Below, piece by piece: positions 1 to 12,593 of a stretch of DNA of 64,000 bases (positions are counted from its first letter, which is position 1; the number at the start of each line of letters is the position of its first letter). The notes under the pieces are model-generated. The model was not told the origin of the DNA. It was given only the letters and a program-made list of their open reading frames with translations, and searched no databases. Origin of the DNA: Myrmaecium sp. VS I D KN 1 (taxonomy: Eukaryota > Ascomycota > Dothideomycetes > Valsariales > Valsariaceae). The translations under genes and the position numbers were made by a program. The stretch spans positions 70,135 through 134,134 of the forward strand of contig JADQAV010000060.1 of NCBI GenBank assembly GCA_019775845.1. Reading direction: 5' to 3'.

Positions 1-1467
1 GCTGTTCGAGCTTATGGTCATCGAGGTCGCGACTTACAGATCCTGAGAATAATTCAGACGTTGACTGTTCTACCTACGTATCTGGAGATGGTGTATCCTG
101 ATCCCTTCTGCGCGTCTCGGCGCTGATGTTTATTCTATGGCCCTGCTGCCGTCAATCAGCGTTCTCTTCTAACGTGCTCTATCCAGCGTCATCGAGACCT
201 GTGAAACGATATGCTCCACCGAGTGGACGTCAGGCTTTTTCTCCACTTCTTCCTGCATCAAGTAGGTCGCGTCCGCAAATAGCATTGGTCGAGAACGAAG
301 ATGGCAGCCACCCACACGAATGAGCGAGTCAGGGGGTGTGATGCAAGCAGGACCGGGCAAGGCACCGAAGAAACGGCTCGTCCATGTCGCGGGGTGTGGG
401 TCACTTGCCAATCATCCTCAAAAGGTTGGTTGACTCTTGCTTGGCCGTCAAGTCATAGGTACTTTCATACAGAAAAAGAGACAGGGCCAGCAGCAGCTAC
501 GATGGATGTGCGCAGGGCATGGTACGGAGGTTGTCATTTCATATCTTCAACCGATCCGCGATGTTCAAATGGTTAAAGCGAGCACTTCTGCAGCCTCGCC
601 TTCGTCTGTGGCGTGTGCCTAGCGCGTGGCTTGATGCACTTCCAGAGTCCGCTCTATGCCAGATATTCAACTACAGCTTCTTTTATTTGACTATTTCGCA
701 CACATGTCATGCAAATTCCTATTCACACCGAGTAAATACTCCAGAGGCCATAGCTACTCCCTGGCGTTATTCTGGGTCGCTTCCTTAGCTCTGGCTGCTA
801 TTCACTGCCTGATACGCAACGATGACGCCATGGACCCTCCAACCACCGCGACTCTTCACCACCCCAAGTCAGCCACCACGTCCACCACCGCCGCCGCCGC
901 TTGAAGGACACCAGACGATCGCCTCACATCACAGGCGATTACCACGGCGGGACCCATGGGACGGAAGCCGATCCAGATCAGCCCGCCTCCGGCGACGAAC
1001 TAAATCGCCTCCAGCCGACACGGGCGGCACGAATCTCCTCCTTTAACCGCATCCGCTACTCTAAAGAGCGGAACCCCACTGGGGCGCTGTCCCGATTCTG
1101 TGTCAAATTCCCATCCTCGCAATGAATCCGGTAGGCTACCCCCACGGTTTGCGGCGGCCCGTAAAGAAGTAGGTCATGACCGTCGTCATATGGAAGCGGC
1201 CTACCAGGCAAGCTCAGACGACGTTTATCATGTCGACTGCTCGACAGCTCGACTAGCTAGCTCTTCTTACCAGGCAGTTCGTCATACGTCGTCCGTGCAT
1301 AGGCATTGCTTCAAATACTCCAGCAGTTACTGTCCCCGCTCCTCAGACACGGAACTTTGACGCTGTTCAAGCAAGGACCTTGCTTCTTTCTGGGAGCATC
1401 TTCTCTATCACACCCCTCCTGAACCTTTCTCTCCTCCCACACCTCCTCTCCCACATCCCACTCCGCA
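1..1467. other. Intergenic region upstream of the aquaporin gene
   Basis: No convincing gene seen on either strand; open frames are short and look random in composition. From about 1,380 to the aquaporin ATG the sequence becomes strongly C/T-rich, as in many filamentous fungal core promoters. A CCG/CCA-rich low-complexity patch lies near 870-900. The 3' end of a gene to the left cannot be excluded. Confidence 0.5.
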
Positions 1468-2339
1468 ATGGCCAAGTTCGACCTCCCCTTCCACAAGGAA
1501 GGCCTTGGGGCAGATCGTCACGGCCACCTTCGTCCCTGGCAAGCTCATCTAGTTGCAGCCACTGGCGAATTCGTCGGCACATTGCTGTTCCTCTGGTTGG
1601 CATATGCTGCCCAATTGGGAGCGGTCAACCAGGCCACTGGAGCGGCCAATGGTGGACCTAGCAACAACACGGTCTTCATCGTCTGCCTGTCATACGGCCT
1701 GGCCTTGCTAGTCACCGTTTGGGCGTTTTACAGGATCAGCGGAGGCCTTTTTAACCCTGCAGTATGTTTCAAGTCACGCCATTCCATATTTCCTAGTCTA
1801 ATTACTGACTCCCTCTACAGGTAACTCTTGGAATGTGTCTTTCTGGTACACTTCCTTGGGTGCGTGGACTCATCTTCATCCCCACACAGTTGCTCGCCTC
1901 CATGTGCGCTGGAGGTCTCGTTAGTTGCATGTTTCCCTACGATATTCGCGATGCGAACACCACTCTCGGCGCTGGAACTTCCATCGCTCAGGGCGTCTTC
2001 ATCGAGATGTTCATGACCTCCATCCTCCTTTTCACCGTGCTCATGCTGGCTGCTGAGAAGAGCAAAGACACTTTTGTTGCCCCGGTTGGCATTGGACTTT
2101 CACTGTTCGTGGCGATGCTTGCTGGAACGTACTACACCGGCGGGAGCTTGAACCCGGCCCGGAGCTTTGGCTGTGCTGTTGCCGGAGCCTACTTCCCCGG
2201 TTACCATTGGATCTACTGGGTCGGACCGTTCCTCGGAAGTTTGTTCACCGCGGGATATTTCCGCTTTGTGAAGTGGTCTCACTATGAAGAGGCCAACCCG
2301 GAGCAAGACATAAGCGGCGGGGAATTTTCGCGGGATTAG
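1468..2339 (+). CDS. Aquaporin (MIP family water channel), 2 exons
   Basis: Exons 1468-1761 and 1821-2339 (59-nt intron, GTATGT...CTACAG, branch-like CTGAC about 15 nt before the acceptor) give 270 aa. This is an integral membrane channel of the major intrinsic protein family; transport of water is inferred. Both signature Asn-Pro-Ala boxes are present: GGLFNPAVT (N96-A98) and GSLNPARSFG (N209-R212), the second with the selectivity-filter Arg. The intron falls exactly after the Ala of the first box. Six hydrophobic segments are spread over residues about 28-250. The N-terminus is short (about 28 residues) compared with yeast AQY1. The start context is gcaATGGCC and follows a pyrimidine-rich leader. 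I cannot tell aquaporin from aquaglyceroporin with certainty; the short loops favour orthodox aquaporin. Confidence 0.9.
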
Positions 2340-3762
2340 GAATGTAACGGGGCACATCGGACTGGCTTGTTGAGGCAGCAGGTTTGAAACCGAAACGCAT
2401 CTCGTTGATATTTTGTCATGGCAACGGAGTTATCGCATGCACTTCTGGGTATTTACGGCGTTTGTTCAAGCACATATCGGTGTCTTGGGGTTGTACGATA
2501 CAATGATGACGATTCACATGTTCGGTCTTGGCTTATAGGTTTCCTATCACATTAGCATTTGGGGGCCTTGCTTGAGTTCCCTCTGGGTTTCGGGTGTACT
2601 TAGCATGTATATGAACATAAGCATGTCCAGTTGCTTGCGTATTGTCTACCCCTGTTCGACCGTTTGGTTGTGAGAACCCTGAAAGCTGGTGAGATCTTCA
2701 TGCAAGTCATTCATTACGTCTCGTTTGGAGCCAGGGGGCCCAGCAGGGTGGTTTTGGACAGATTGGTACGATCGCAGAAGGTCCTGGACGCTCATAAGAC
2801 GAACGGTCTCCCATTCGTACATAGGGGCATCAATGTGAGACATCGTTTTTTTTCCTTCCTGGACGCGGCCCCGGAAAAGCTGTTGACGCGGATATACTTC
2901 CTTGCCAGGCGGGCTCTCCGTCCTAAGTTTGTAGGGCTGCAAATCTCGCTTGGAAAACGAGGAGATGATCAAGGCTCGCTGAAGAGCGACCAAGACGTCA
3001 TACGGCGATGGTGCACGATTTGACGCGAATACTTATCCGCCGGGCCGTTGTAGATGAATGATTCAAGTGGATAGATAGCACTGAAGATATGACAAAAGAG
3101 CGTGCGACCGTGCAGGGTCGATATGAGTTCCCATCCCTACGCTCAGAAAGCAAGTCGCGACGGGAGGAAAAGCAGTGAAGGACTCGAATCACCGGGATGG
3201 ATTGAGTATGTAGGGTGAACGTTGTGACTGCCAGCGATCCTGTAACGGCGATATATCATCACGCCGCAAATCGCGATAGCCTCATTGTTCCCCCATCCTG
3301 CCTTGCACCAATCCTGCACCAGCACGAAACACGTCGCCCGCGTGTTTCGTTCTTCTCCAGCTTCCACTCACCCCATGCATGCATGCACTCACTCACTCGG
3401 TCGCTCGGTCACTCCCATCACTCGTTCGCTCACTCTGAATATCGCACAGCTCGTGGAGCACTTTGCAAACCTCCTCTGCCCCCTCTGTTCAGCTTCGAAC
3501 GAGCGTCGCAACCACCTGCTTATCTTCGTTCGAAACACCGCACCGTCCGGAGGAGCTCACAGCTGTCCACGTTCTTAGTTGCCGATCCACACATCATCGC
3601 AGGGAGATGATCTGACGCCTTGCCGTTACCAGCCACACCTGCCCTGCAACCCCCGACGACGCCGCCCGCCTGTTCTCCCTTTCCCCTCGTCCGGCTCCTC
3701 CACGATCCACGGAGCTCACCGCACGATTCTCGCAGGAGCGGCTGGCTGGCTGGCCGCGGGTG
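2340..3762. other. Intergenic region, aquaporin 3' side and SSK1 leader
   Basis: Overlapping open frames on opposite strands near 2,630-3,020 have no recognisable protein features. A simple-repeat patch at about 3,370-3,435 (ATGC units followed by ACTC/GGTC units) lies about 330 nt upstream of the SSK1 start, probably in its promoter or 5' UTR; several ATG triplets there would be upstream ORFs if transcribed. Confidence 0.5.
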
Positions 3763-6204
3763 ATGGCTGTCATGGGCGACTTCAAATCGCGTCTCAACAA
3801 TGCCCGCGTGAAGTTGATGAGGAGAGCCTCGGGGACGGGGTCGACTGGAGGGACCCCGGGGCGGAGCCGGCGTAACAGCCACGACCTCATCACCTCCAGC
3901 GTTCTGCCGACGCTCCACCAGCCTCAACTGTCTTCTTCTCTGTCCAAGCTGCCCAAGGTCTCCTCCACCGCCGACGACAAGGAACCCGACAACACCACCG
4001 ACCCGAGCGTGAAGGAGCAGCCCGTTGCTTCGCCGAAGCATGAAGAGGAGCGCCATCGCACTCCTGCCGAGACCATCGTCGACCGCTCCCCTAGCCTAAC
4101 TTCGACCCCCGATCCGCAAACAATCGGTAGCAGCATCGCCTCCCTGCCCTCTCCCGCATTCTCTCACACCAATCCGAAGGTGATCGTCGAGGAACCCACA
4201 CCCGATCCATTGCCTGCCTCCGGCCCTTCCATCGTCGACAAGCTTGCGCGCCACGACACGTTCAACGAGACGGAAGAGCTCTCCCCGCTGTCACCGCTCC
4301 CGCCCTCACGATCGGTCTTACAGCGACCAACCGCTGAGATCATTCGCCGGCAGTCACTGGTGACGGGCTCGAATGCACGGATCATCAACACCTTGCTTGC
4401 TCCCGCGACCGAGAAGTCTCCCACCCCGAGCGCACCGTCGGATTACTTCACGACCGACCCTCCCTCCTTAGGCATGCTGCACCGGAAAATATGGGTGAAG
4501 CGGCCAGGCGCGTCCCCCACGCTGGTGCAGATCCGGGAGGATGACCTTGTGGATGATGTGCGGGAGATGATCCTGAAGAAATACGCGAATTCCCTCGGAA
4601 GAAACTACGATGCTCCCGACGTTGTGCTGCGGATCGTGCCCCGGGACCCCAATCAAAGGCAAAACGAACATATACTCGGACCCGAGCTAGAAATGTGCAG
4701 GACATTGGATGCCTATTACCCTGGCGGACAGACGGTCGAGGAGGCGCTGATCATCGACGTCCCGGCAAAACGTACTCCGCGCCCTTCGCCGCGTGCTCAC
4801 GGGCATTCCTATTACTACGAGGACTCGCGCCCGGCCGAGAATGCCTCCGAATACTTCCCTCCGATGCCCGTCGTTTCCGCTCCCTCGCCGGCTGCGTTGA
4901 CCGCCGACGGCCGCCAATCGCACGCGGCGCACGAGCGCTCCATGTCCGTCCTCAACACCGGCCAGGTCCCTCCGCTACCATCGCCAGGCTCAACGCGGCG
5001 TGCGCATACACACCGACCAAAGTATCCTCGCCAGCACACCTCTTCCCCTACAGCGTTGACAGGGGCTCCAGGTACGGTCGTCCGCCCTACTAACGCCCGT
5101 CCTCGACACGATTCCACCGCCTCCGACCACAAAAGCCAGACGCCGAACCCGCCCCCGCTGCCAACGCCGCCTGTGCCGCCGCCAGAAGCACCTGCTCCCA
5201 CCCAACCGTCGGTCCCTCCCGCTGCCCCGCGAATCTCGTCACCTCGACTGAAAACGAAGAAACGGCCGAAGGTGGCAGAAACGCCAACATTACCTTCTGG
5301 GCTTCTTGATGGATCCGTACCGCCCATCAACGTGCTTATCGTGGAAGATAACATGATCAATCTCCGCGTCCTGGGAGCCTTCATGGAGCGTCTCAAGGTA
5401 CGGTGGCAACGGGCGGTGAACGGGCGGGAAGCTGTGACGAAATGGCGCGCGGGTGGGTTCCATCTGGTCCTCATGGACATTCAGCTGCCAATCATGAACG
5501 GTCTGGAAGCGACAAAGGAGATTCGACGACTGGAACGTGTCAACAGCATCGGTGTGTTTAGCAGCGCGAGCAGCGAACCCCCGTCACATGAGGGGGAGAA
5601 TGGGGCGAAGAAGGAGCTGAAGGAGGAGGACAAGCTGGGCGATCGATTCTTGTTCAAGAGCCCGGTCATCATCGTCGCGCTTACGGCGAGCTCGTTGCAG
5701 AGTGACCGACACGAAGCGTTGGCGGCGGGATGCAACGACTTCTTGACCAAGGTAAGCTGCACATGCACATCCTCCCCATGGCGTGGCCAAACACGAGCAT
5801 CATGCTAACTTCCTTTCCTCCAGCCCGTCAACTTCGTCTGGCTCGAACGCAAGGTCAAGGAGTGGGGTTGCATGCAGGCGCTCATCGACTACGACGGGTG
5901 GCGGAAGTGGAAGGACTTCGCGGCCGAGTCCGACTCGTTCAACAAGGAGGGCAAGGACAAGAAGGAGAAGGAGAAGGAGAAGGAGAAGGCGAAGCAGAAG
6001 AAGGCCCTGCCGCCCACTGCTGCTGCTACTGCTGCTGCTGCGACCAGTCCTAGCTTCAGTCCTGACACGCCCTCGACGGATGGGCAGAAGGAGGAGGGTC
6101 CGTCCTGTCCGAAACGAGAGAAGAAATCGCCTATGGAATCGGACGGGAGCTCTGCGTCGGCGGGGAGTGGAAGCGGGAGCGGGACGGGTGGGGAGGGGGC
6201 GTGA
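3763..6204 (+). CDS. SSK1: SSK1-type response regulator (HOG osmostress pathway)
   Basis: Exons 3763-5751 and 5824-6204 (72-nt intron) give 789 aa. SSK1/Mcs4 proteins are the output regulators of fungal histidine-kinase phosphorelays; unphosphorylated they activate the SSK2-class MAPKKK. The receiver domain begins near residue 520 (INVLIVEDNMINLRVL). The phospho-acceptor is D572 in LVLMDIQLPIMNG, and the conserved Lys is K663 in NDFLTK, whose codon is the last of exon 1. The receiver carries the charged insertion usual for SSK1 between D572 and the ALTAS motif. Residues about 235-345 form an ordered segment with a ubiquitin-like or RA-like look (IWVKRPG...DDLVDDVREMIL). The rest of the N-terminus is Ser/Pro-rich and disordered; the C-terminus has a Lys/Glu run, Ala repeats and a Gly/Ser tail. 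A second in-frame ATG at 3772 could be used instead. Confidence 0.92.
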
Positions 6205-9066
6205 GAAGCCTCTTCTCCGTTCTTCGTGCCCGTTTTCTTTCTCCGCCAGCTTGAAGTCTCGCTTGAGGCTACGGCCACTGTTTCATCACCACCATCGTTA
6301 CATCAGGAACGAGCAAGCCTTTTGCCGCTACTACTCTCTCTCTCTCTGGACGTCACCTCTCCACATCGGTTTACTATCTAGCATGACCACGCTTGGGATC
6401 CCTCATCTTACTTCTCATCATTCCTCCGTATACGCAATTTTCTTTCTTTGGGCGGGGAGGTGGCCCCTTCCCCCCCTTTTTTTTGACCCTCGCAACCTTT
6501 GGGTCAATCATATCTTTTTTTTTCTTTTGTTTCTTTTTCCTTCTTGGTTTGGATCATGGGTTACGTACACGCATGGCTGGCTGGCTCTTTGTCGTCTTCT
6601 TTTGTTTTTCCTTGACGTAGTATATGTCTTGTTGCTGTTGTTGTTGTTGTGAAGAACTTACTGCCTTTCTCGGTTTCGTTTCCCGTGACGATTTGTTGTA
6701 ATTTTATCAGGAGCCTTTTTTTTCTTTTGGCTCCTTTTGATTCTGTTTCGTTGAGAAAGAGGGACAAGGGAGGTGATGGGGATGGTTGTTGTTATATTTT
6801 TCCTCCTTCTTCTCTCTCGATGTCGCATACATTTTTCACTCCGTTCTTCCGGGGGTTTTCTTCTTCTGCTTCATCTTTTATTCTTCCTTTTTTGTTACTT
6901 CTTCGCTGGTGGCACCTTCTTCCCCGCTCGCCATGCTTCTTGCCAGGCATAGATGAAATCGACATACACACATCACATCCGTCGCAGGTCTGCCGTTTGC
7001 GCCATTTCTCTGCGCGGGTTCTTGCTTTTGTTCGCATATGAGATTTTGTCCTTTTTCTTCTGTCTTTTTGTTTTCTTTTCCCTTATCACTTTGAGAAGCT
7101 GCTTGGAGCCGGGAGAAGGCTCGGGGGCATGGTAGGATGAAGGAGGATGACTGTGGGGGATGATCTGGAATGGAGACGAGATAGAGGGGGCATCATGAGG
7201 GTTGTACAGTCCATGTGCGTGACTGGTCCATTGAAAGAGGAGTTTCATCATGCGAACGGGTTCTGTCTGTTCTCTCTCTCGTGGGACATCCTTCGTTCCC
7301 TTCTTCACATTCATGCTGACTCTCAAACCACTTTGGTTTCCCCCTGTATCATAACGTATATCTATCATCATTTTCTTTTCATTTCTTCTTCATTCCGCAC
7401 GCGTTGCTTCTCCGTCATGTACCGTATACTGTGTAGTATAGAAGAAATGTATATACTGTATATATCCGTTCCGCTCCCCTTCTCCCATTATCTAATTTTC
7501 TCATCTCATGGCTGTCCAATCCTCCCGCCACCCTCTCTCCTTCTCTGCGAGGAGAAAGGACGTGAAAAGTGACTGGTAGAGCTCGAAGAATCACAGAAAT
7601 TCTTGTCCTTCTCTCTTCTTCGTCGATGATTGAAGAAAGGTATTAGAGGGTAATATGTAAATTTAGTGACAAAAGAAATAAAACGTAAAAAACCCCTTCC
7701 GACCCCGTTCTAGCACTTATTCCCCCAAACCCCTCTAATGGCAGAAGAGACATCGCGAAAACGATGCATTTTAGATGAGAGCAACCAAAGAATCCCCCCT
7801 CTCAATCTCCCATACACCTCCCCAACACACCAACCAGAAAGACGAAAAGCGGAAAAGAAAACTATTACCCATCTCTGTACTTGATAAAATAAAAAAATAT
7901 CTATATCTATAAAAAACTCCACGTCCGTCCGTATATGGTGATGCCGATGATGCTACTAGAAGACAACAAAAGAGTTCCCAGGATAATACGCCCAACTTTT
8001 TCCCTGTGTATGTGTGTATATGTGTGTGTCTAGGAGAAAAAGGGACGAGAGTTGAAGGGGTGATGCAAGGTAGGGAAACGAAAGGGGAAAGAGATAACTC
8101 CGCCCTACCTCCGAGTATCACCAGATAGCAGAGGGAAGTTAGGAGGGACGGAGGTGATACGCTCCGGTGGCTGGCTCGAGATGGCAAGGAAGATTGCCAT
8201 CAATGCCAGTCCTCAGTCTCCGTTGCTCCCACGAGAGAAGGGAAGAGAGAAAGAGAGAGAGTTGATGTCCTCCTCCAACCCCAACAACCCTCCATGAAGA
8301 TGTGAGTTCATTCCCGTGTTACTTCCACCCATCATGGGAGGGGATCCAGACCAGTTCAAAAAAACCGCGAGGGATGAGGAATGGACTCGGTTCCCAGGGA
8401 ATGGAGAAGAATTGAAAACTCGTATGACAAAACCCGCTCCTTGTTCTCTTTTTTCGCCGTTGGTAATACCCACGCCTCGTACGACCAAGCCAACCTCCGC
8501 CGCCAGCCCGAGAAAACGCACCAGGACAATGCTAAAAGAAAAAAGAAATCGAGGATGAGAGAAAACACACCTCTCCAACGAAGAGAGAGGAAAAAAAGGG
8601 GAAAGCGAAAGGTGCAGGTACACAGGATGCCCTTCAAGGGTGGTGATACATCTGCAATGCAACGAGGAAAAGCAAGGAAGGATACGACAGATAAGAAAAA
8701 CTGTCCCGGGGTTCCGCAACGCAGACGCAACCGGGCTAAACCGCCAGGGACGAACGGCCCATGCATGGAAAAAGGGTATAATGGGAAGATAGATCGGCAA
8801 GGTTGAAAAGAGGAAAAAACGGTCTTTGCGAAACGCGTGCACCGGAATGTGTGTTCGAGGCACGGTTGCGCACCTCGGACAAGAACCGTTAAGCAGGGAG
8901 ACAGGAGTGAAACAACCACAACAGAAACGGCATGCCAAGAGCGTGTCCCTTCCATGTACCATTTGAACGACCATGCGGAGTCGTACATATTTCTGCTTTC
9001 GCGTCGCGGGAGTGGAACGGGAACAACACCGTTTCGAGCCGTTCTGATCGAGAGAGAATCTTCTCT
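6205..9066. other. Convergent 3' region between SSK1 and the OCH1-like gene
   Basis: 2.9 kb without a recognisable gene, between two genes that point toward each other. The left part is T-rich on the + strand with many poly-T runs (6,470-7,090); the right part is A/G-rich. Long open frames here on the minus strand only continue the OCH1-like frame through its intron and do not resemble proteins. Long 3' UTRs are likely. Confidence 0.5.
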
Positions 9067-10303
9067 TTACTGACCGACGTGCCTTTCCGATTCGGGTTTC
9101 CAGCTGCCTGATGGTACGATTCATGTTAGCATGCGTGGGGGTAAAGGAATGTTGCAACGTCGCAAAACAGGGCGCGGGGAAGCAGTGGGTTTCACACGTA
9201 CCTTCAAATCTGTGTTTGACGAAGGCCATCGGGTCGTCATCCTCGCCAGCACCCATCTGTCTAACACCCGGGCTGAAGCTCGTGATTGGCAGGACGATCA
9301 CGTCGCCCACCTTGCGCGGCTTTGTCATGCCGGTGAAATCCCTCCAGGTGATGTTGCCCTTGCTTTCGCTCATGTCGAAATACTCCGGGTCATTGAAGAA
9401 GTGGAAGACGACGTCCGTCCACAGCGCAGGGCCGGTGAACTCCACGATGCCGTTGGTATCCTTGGTGAGGCGGCCCTCGGCCTTGCGCTTGAGCGTCTCT
9501 TGGGTGATGTTGGCGACAACGTCGCGGAGGATGGGGTGACCGGGCTTAGCCTGGATCGTCCACTGGCAGAACTGAATCCGGCGCGAGTACCATTGTGCCC
9601 AGTCCTCGCGGTCTGGATCGGCCTCGATCCCAATGACCATGCCGTAGGTGTCGCGGGGGACGGTCTCCGGCACCCATTCGGCGGCAGACTTCAGCGCCGC
9701 CGTGTCAATATCGGAGTAGATCCCTCCACGGGCCAGCAAGATGAGGTAGCGAAAGAAGTCCGCCTTCAAGACGGGCACGGGTAGCGCGTTGTAAGCTTCC
9801 ACCACCTGCGGGACAGCCGCATAGAGGTGACGAATGAGATGTACCGCGACATCGTCCGTGATGACCTCGTGCACGAAGGTGGGGTGCAGGATGGTCCAGC
9901 TGGCCTCCGACTCACGAAACGCCTCGTTGAACTGGCCGGAGGCGGGTGTGTACTTCCACGTTTGCCAGATGTAGGCGGGGAACTTGGACTCGACGTCGTA
10001 GGGGAACTGGTACTCGAGCTGCTCGCGCAGGGGCTTCTTGTGGAGCTCGGCGAGGGGGATCTGCGACCGGCTCTTCTTCTTCAGGTCCGAGGTGCCTTTG
10101 CCGGCGTCCTTTGACAGCCCCGGCTTGCTGGCCACCGACGTTGTCTGCTGCTTAGCTTCTTTCGGGGGTGATGACGCGGCACCCGACTGGGGGGTCGAAT
10201 CGGCCACGGTGACGCTGGCCGGCGAGGAATGCGAGGTATGGAGAATGAAGAAGATGGTGAGGAAGGCGAGAGCGGCGATGATGGCTCTTCGGTAGGTGAT
10301 CAT
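9067..10303 (-). CDS. GT32 OCH1-like alpha-1,6-mannosyltransferase
   Basis: Exons 10303-9202 and 9107-9067 on the minus strand (94-nt intron, GTACGT...CATCAG) give 380 aa ending in a short tail (GSWKPESERHVGQ). GT32 enzymes of the OCH1/HOC1 group add alpha-1,6-mannose in the Golgi. Seen in the sequence: an N-terminal signal anchor (residues about 7-22, AIIAALAFLTIFFILHT), a Ser/Pro/Lys-rich stem to about residue 90, then a catalytic domain beginning with FPAYIWQTWK, the LKADFFRYL motif, and the DXD-type sugar-nucleotide site in GGIYSDIDTAAL. Only the last 13 codons lie in exon 2. Family membership is clear. Whether it starts outer chains (true OCH1) or is one of the fungal paralogues cannot be settled here, so no symbol is given. 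Confidence 0.88.
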
Positions 10304-11545
10304 GGTGACGGAGTCGAAGGCGGACGCGCCGACCTCGAAGTCGGGCGAACGTGTTAAGATGGCGTCTCTGTAGTGATAGGCAATGTGAAGGTAGACCGGC
10401 GGCGGCGGCAGTGATGAAAAGTAGTCGATTCAGCGCAGGAACGGCGGGAGGCAAAGGTGGTCGGAGAGAGAAGAGGAAGAGACAGTGGTCGGGAGGTGAG
10501 GATAGAAGAAGGGGGGGAAAGAGGCGGTGGTGAGGCGTGAGGCGGGAAGGAGGAGACGAAGAGGGTGGAAGGTGCAGGAAGTTGGTGCGCTCGTTACATT
10601 TGTACACTCGGCTGGCGGACGGGAAGGGAAGCAGATCAGTTCAATCAGGTCCGCAAGGGACCGCCGACGGACGGGGAGGTTTAGAGCTGTGGACGGGGCC
10701 GTTTTGCTGACGACGGAGCGAAGTTGGGCGAGGCTAGGAGTAGTACATCGTACTATTACCGTACAGGGTATCCGTACATCCTCCGCTCCGGCCAGCGTGG
10801 GAAGTTGGGAGCTGCGGCTGTGGGGGGGGGAATCGCTGGTTGCGGGCAGCTACCTCACTGCGGTCTTGCACCTATTATAGTACCTACCAAAGCTCTGTAC
10901 CTACAACTACTATACCGACCGGCCGGTTTCAATCGATCAATTTATTATACCGTACGTGTGAAAACAGCTGAAGCCGTAAAGTTATACGGATATATATGTA
11001 TATATCCAGAGAGCTGCAAAACGAACGATGCCAAGCTCACAGGCGATCGACGCGGCGAATTTTTTTCTCGAATCGATCCCCACGGCGCGCGCCCGCCCCG
11101 GCAAGGTTTGCGGCGGCGGGTGTCCGTACATCCATCCGTAACCAGGAACGTCGTCCACGGGGTGGTGACGGTTCGCTGCACGACTGGACGTTGCCGTGGG
11201 CGTATGTACGACCTTTCCTTACAGCAGGTAGGTAGGCTCCTTGCCTTGCCCTTACAGTACGAATATGTACGATTCCGCTGTCAACTCGCGGATGACATAT
11301 TGAATGGTAAATACATTCATATAGATGCCACGAAGCCGCAGCAAACGTATCAGCCACAAAACCCCAAACAAAAGACGCGTTTCCCCCCGACATAGGAGCG
11401 GGGGGACGAGGGGGAGCAAGTGGGGAAGAAGAAGGGGGCCGGCAGCAGCAAAGTCACTCAAACAAACCGCGATGGCAAAGAACGGCCCTGATGAATCTGA
11501 AACGTCGTAGCAAAAAGACGAGAAGTCGTCGCAATCCCGCCCAGG

Positions 11546-11590
11546 CCCCCCCCCCCCCCCCCTGCGCCTCGCTCGCTCGCTCGCTCGCTT
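11546..11590. repeat. Poly-C run followed by a GCTC-type tetranucleotide repeat
   Basis: A run of about 17 C (11,546-11,562) is followed after a few bases by about five tandem CTCG/GCTC units. Both are ordinary slippage-prone simple sequence, close to the edge of the AT-rich block. Confidence 0.85.
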
Positions 11591-12239
11591 CCAAGAGCGG
11601 GCGGGCGCCGCGCCGGCCGGGGGGGGCGGAAAAGCGCCAGGAGGGAGGACCGGCTAGAGGTGAGAGGCGAGGTGTGGGTGTGTGAACCCTGTCGGCGCAT
11701 CCCCGTTCCCATCCCACATCCCGATGGCGTGGGTGCGACGACGGCTTGTGATAGGAGGACGAGGAAGGGCAAAGAACAGGTAGACGACATCGACATCAAC
11801 ATCAACAAACACGACACCTTCGTCCTCTTGCGCTCCGCTCCGTAAGCCCCCGATCCCCAAGTCTCTCTCTCTCTCTCCATCCCGTCTGTGTGTGGTGGGC
11901 CGCCGCGACGAGGACACTTACGCCTCCCGTCCCCTCACTCCCCGTTTGCTGCCATCTCTCTTTCTCTCAATGTGAGGGGAAACACGTTTCCGGTCGAATG
12001 CATCCTTGTAGCCCTGTTTCCTCTCCTCCCCCGCCCCGGTGAAAAGAGGAAGGCCACGCGTTTTGGAGTTTCGAACGAAAGTAATAGAGAGAGACAGAGC
12101 GGGGTCTACGATGAATGAATGACTGAATGACGGGATACTTCATAACAGCAGGTAATTTAGTAGGCAGAAGATACCGTTGGTATCGCCACTGTCGCTTTCA
12201 GCTCTCACCAAGCAGCCGGGCGATATCTCCTATCACCCC

Positions 12240-12240
<1 letters not shown>

Positions 12241-12276
<36 letters not shown>
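12241..12276. repeat. (CAT)12 microsatellite
   Basis: Twelve uninterrupted CAT units in non-coding DNA about 300 bases before the AT-rich block. Its CA dinucleotides are intact, which shows the CA-removing process did not act here. Confidence 0.9.
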
Positions 12277-12279
<3 letters not shown>

Positions 12280-12564
12280 CCACAGGCACCTCAAAAACAC
12301 CAGTAAACAAACCCCAACCCCAACCCCAATCAAAAAGAACTCGAAGTCATCCATTCGGGGGAAAAAAGAACCGTTTCCCCTGTGACGCAATCAAAGCACC
12401 TTAAATACGCCAGCGGCGTTGTCGTTCGTTCGTCTTGAAGCGGGAACGATGGAAGGAAGCGACTCGGAAAAATAAAGTTGGGCGATAAGGGAAAATGGGG
12501 ACGGTACCCGCGAGAAGGAGCTGAAGATGCCAAACGGCTGAAGCTGATCGAGAACGGGAACCAG

Positions 12565-12593
12565 ACGTAAGTAAAAGGCTTTATCCCTTACGT
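12565..12593. repeat. Short inverted repeat at the left edge of the AT-rich block
   Basis: ACGTAAG (12,565-12,571) and CTTACGT (12,587-12,593) form a perfect 7-bp inverted repeat with a 15-nt loop, right where unique sequence gives way to the AT-rich block. It could be an element terminus or a chance hairpin. Confidence 0.4.

Larger units (their letters stand above)
10304..12560. other. Intergenic region between OCH1-like gene and AT-rich block
   Basis: 2.25 kb with no supported gene. It holds the promoter of the OCH1-like gene (purine-rich on the + strand just upstream of its start), a GTAC-rich stretch at about 10,735-11,280, and several simple repeats listed separately. The open frames present have biased, low-complexity translations and were not accepted. 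Confidence 0.5.

Noticed and set aside
2631-3023. Overlapping open frames of about 115-130 codons on both strands between aquaporin and SSK1
   Set aside because: No domain, no consistent codon character, and the two frames overlap antiparallel; typical chance frames.
8213-9066. Extension of the OCH1-like frame by about 320 codons
   Set aside because: It reads through a clear GT-AG intron; splicing gives a natural end at 9067, and the extended part is low-complexity and unlike the family.
10724-11395. Open frame of about 223 codons on the + strand
   Set aside because: Lies in the GTAC-rich intergenic stretch, has no recognisable protein features and no supporting start context.
12311-12332. 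Tandem CCCCAA units resembling a telomeric repeat
   Set aside because: Only about three units, internal, and not the TTAGGG type used by filamentous fungi; simple repeat by chance.
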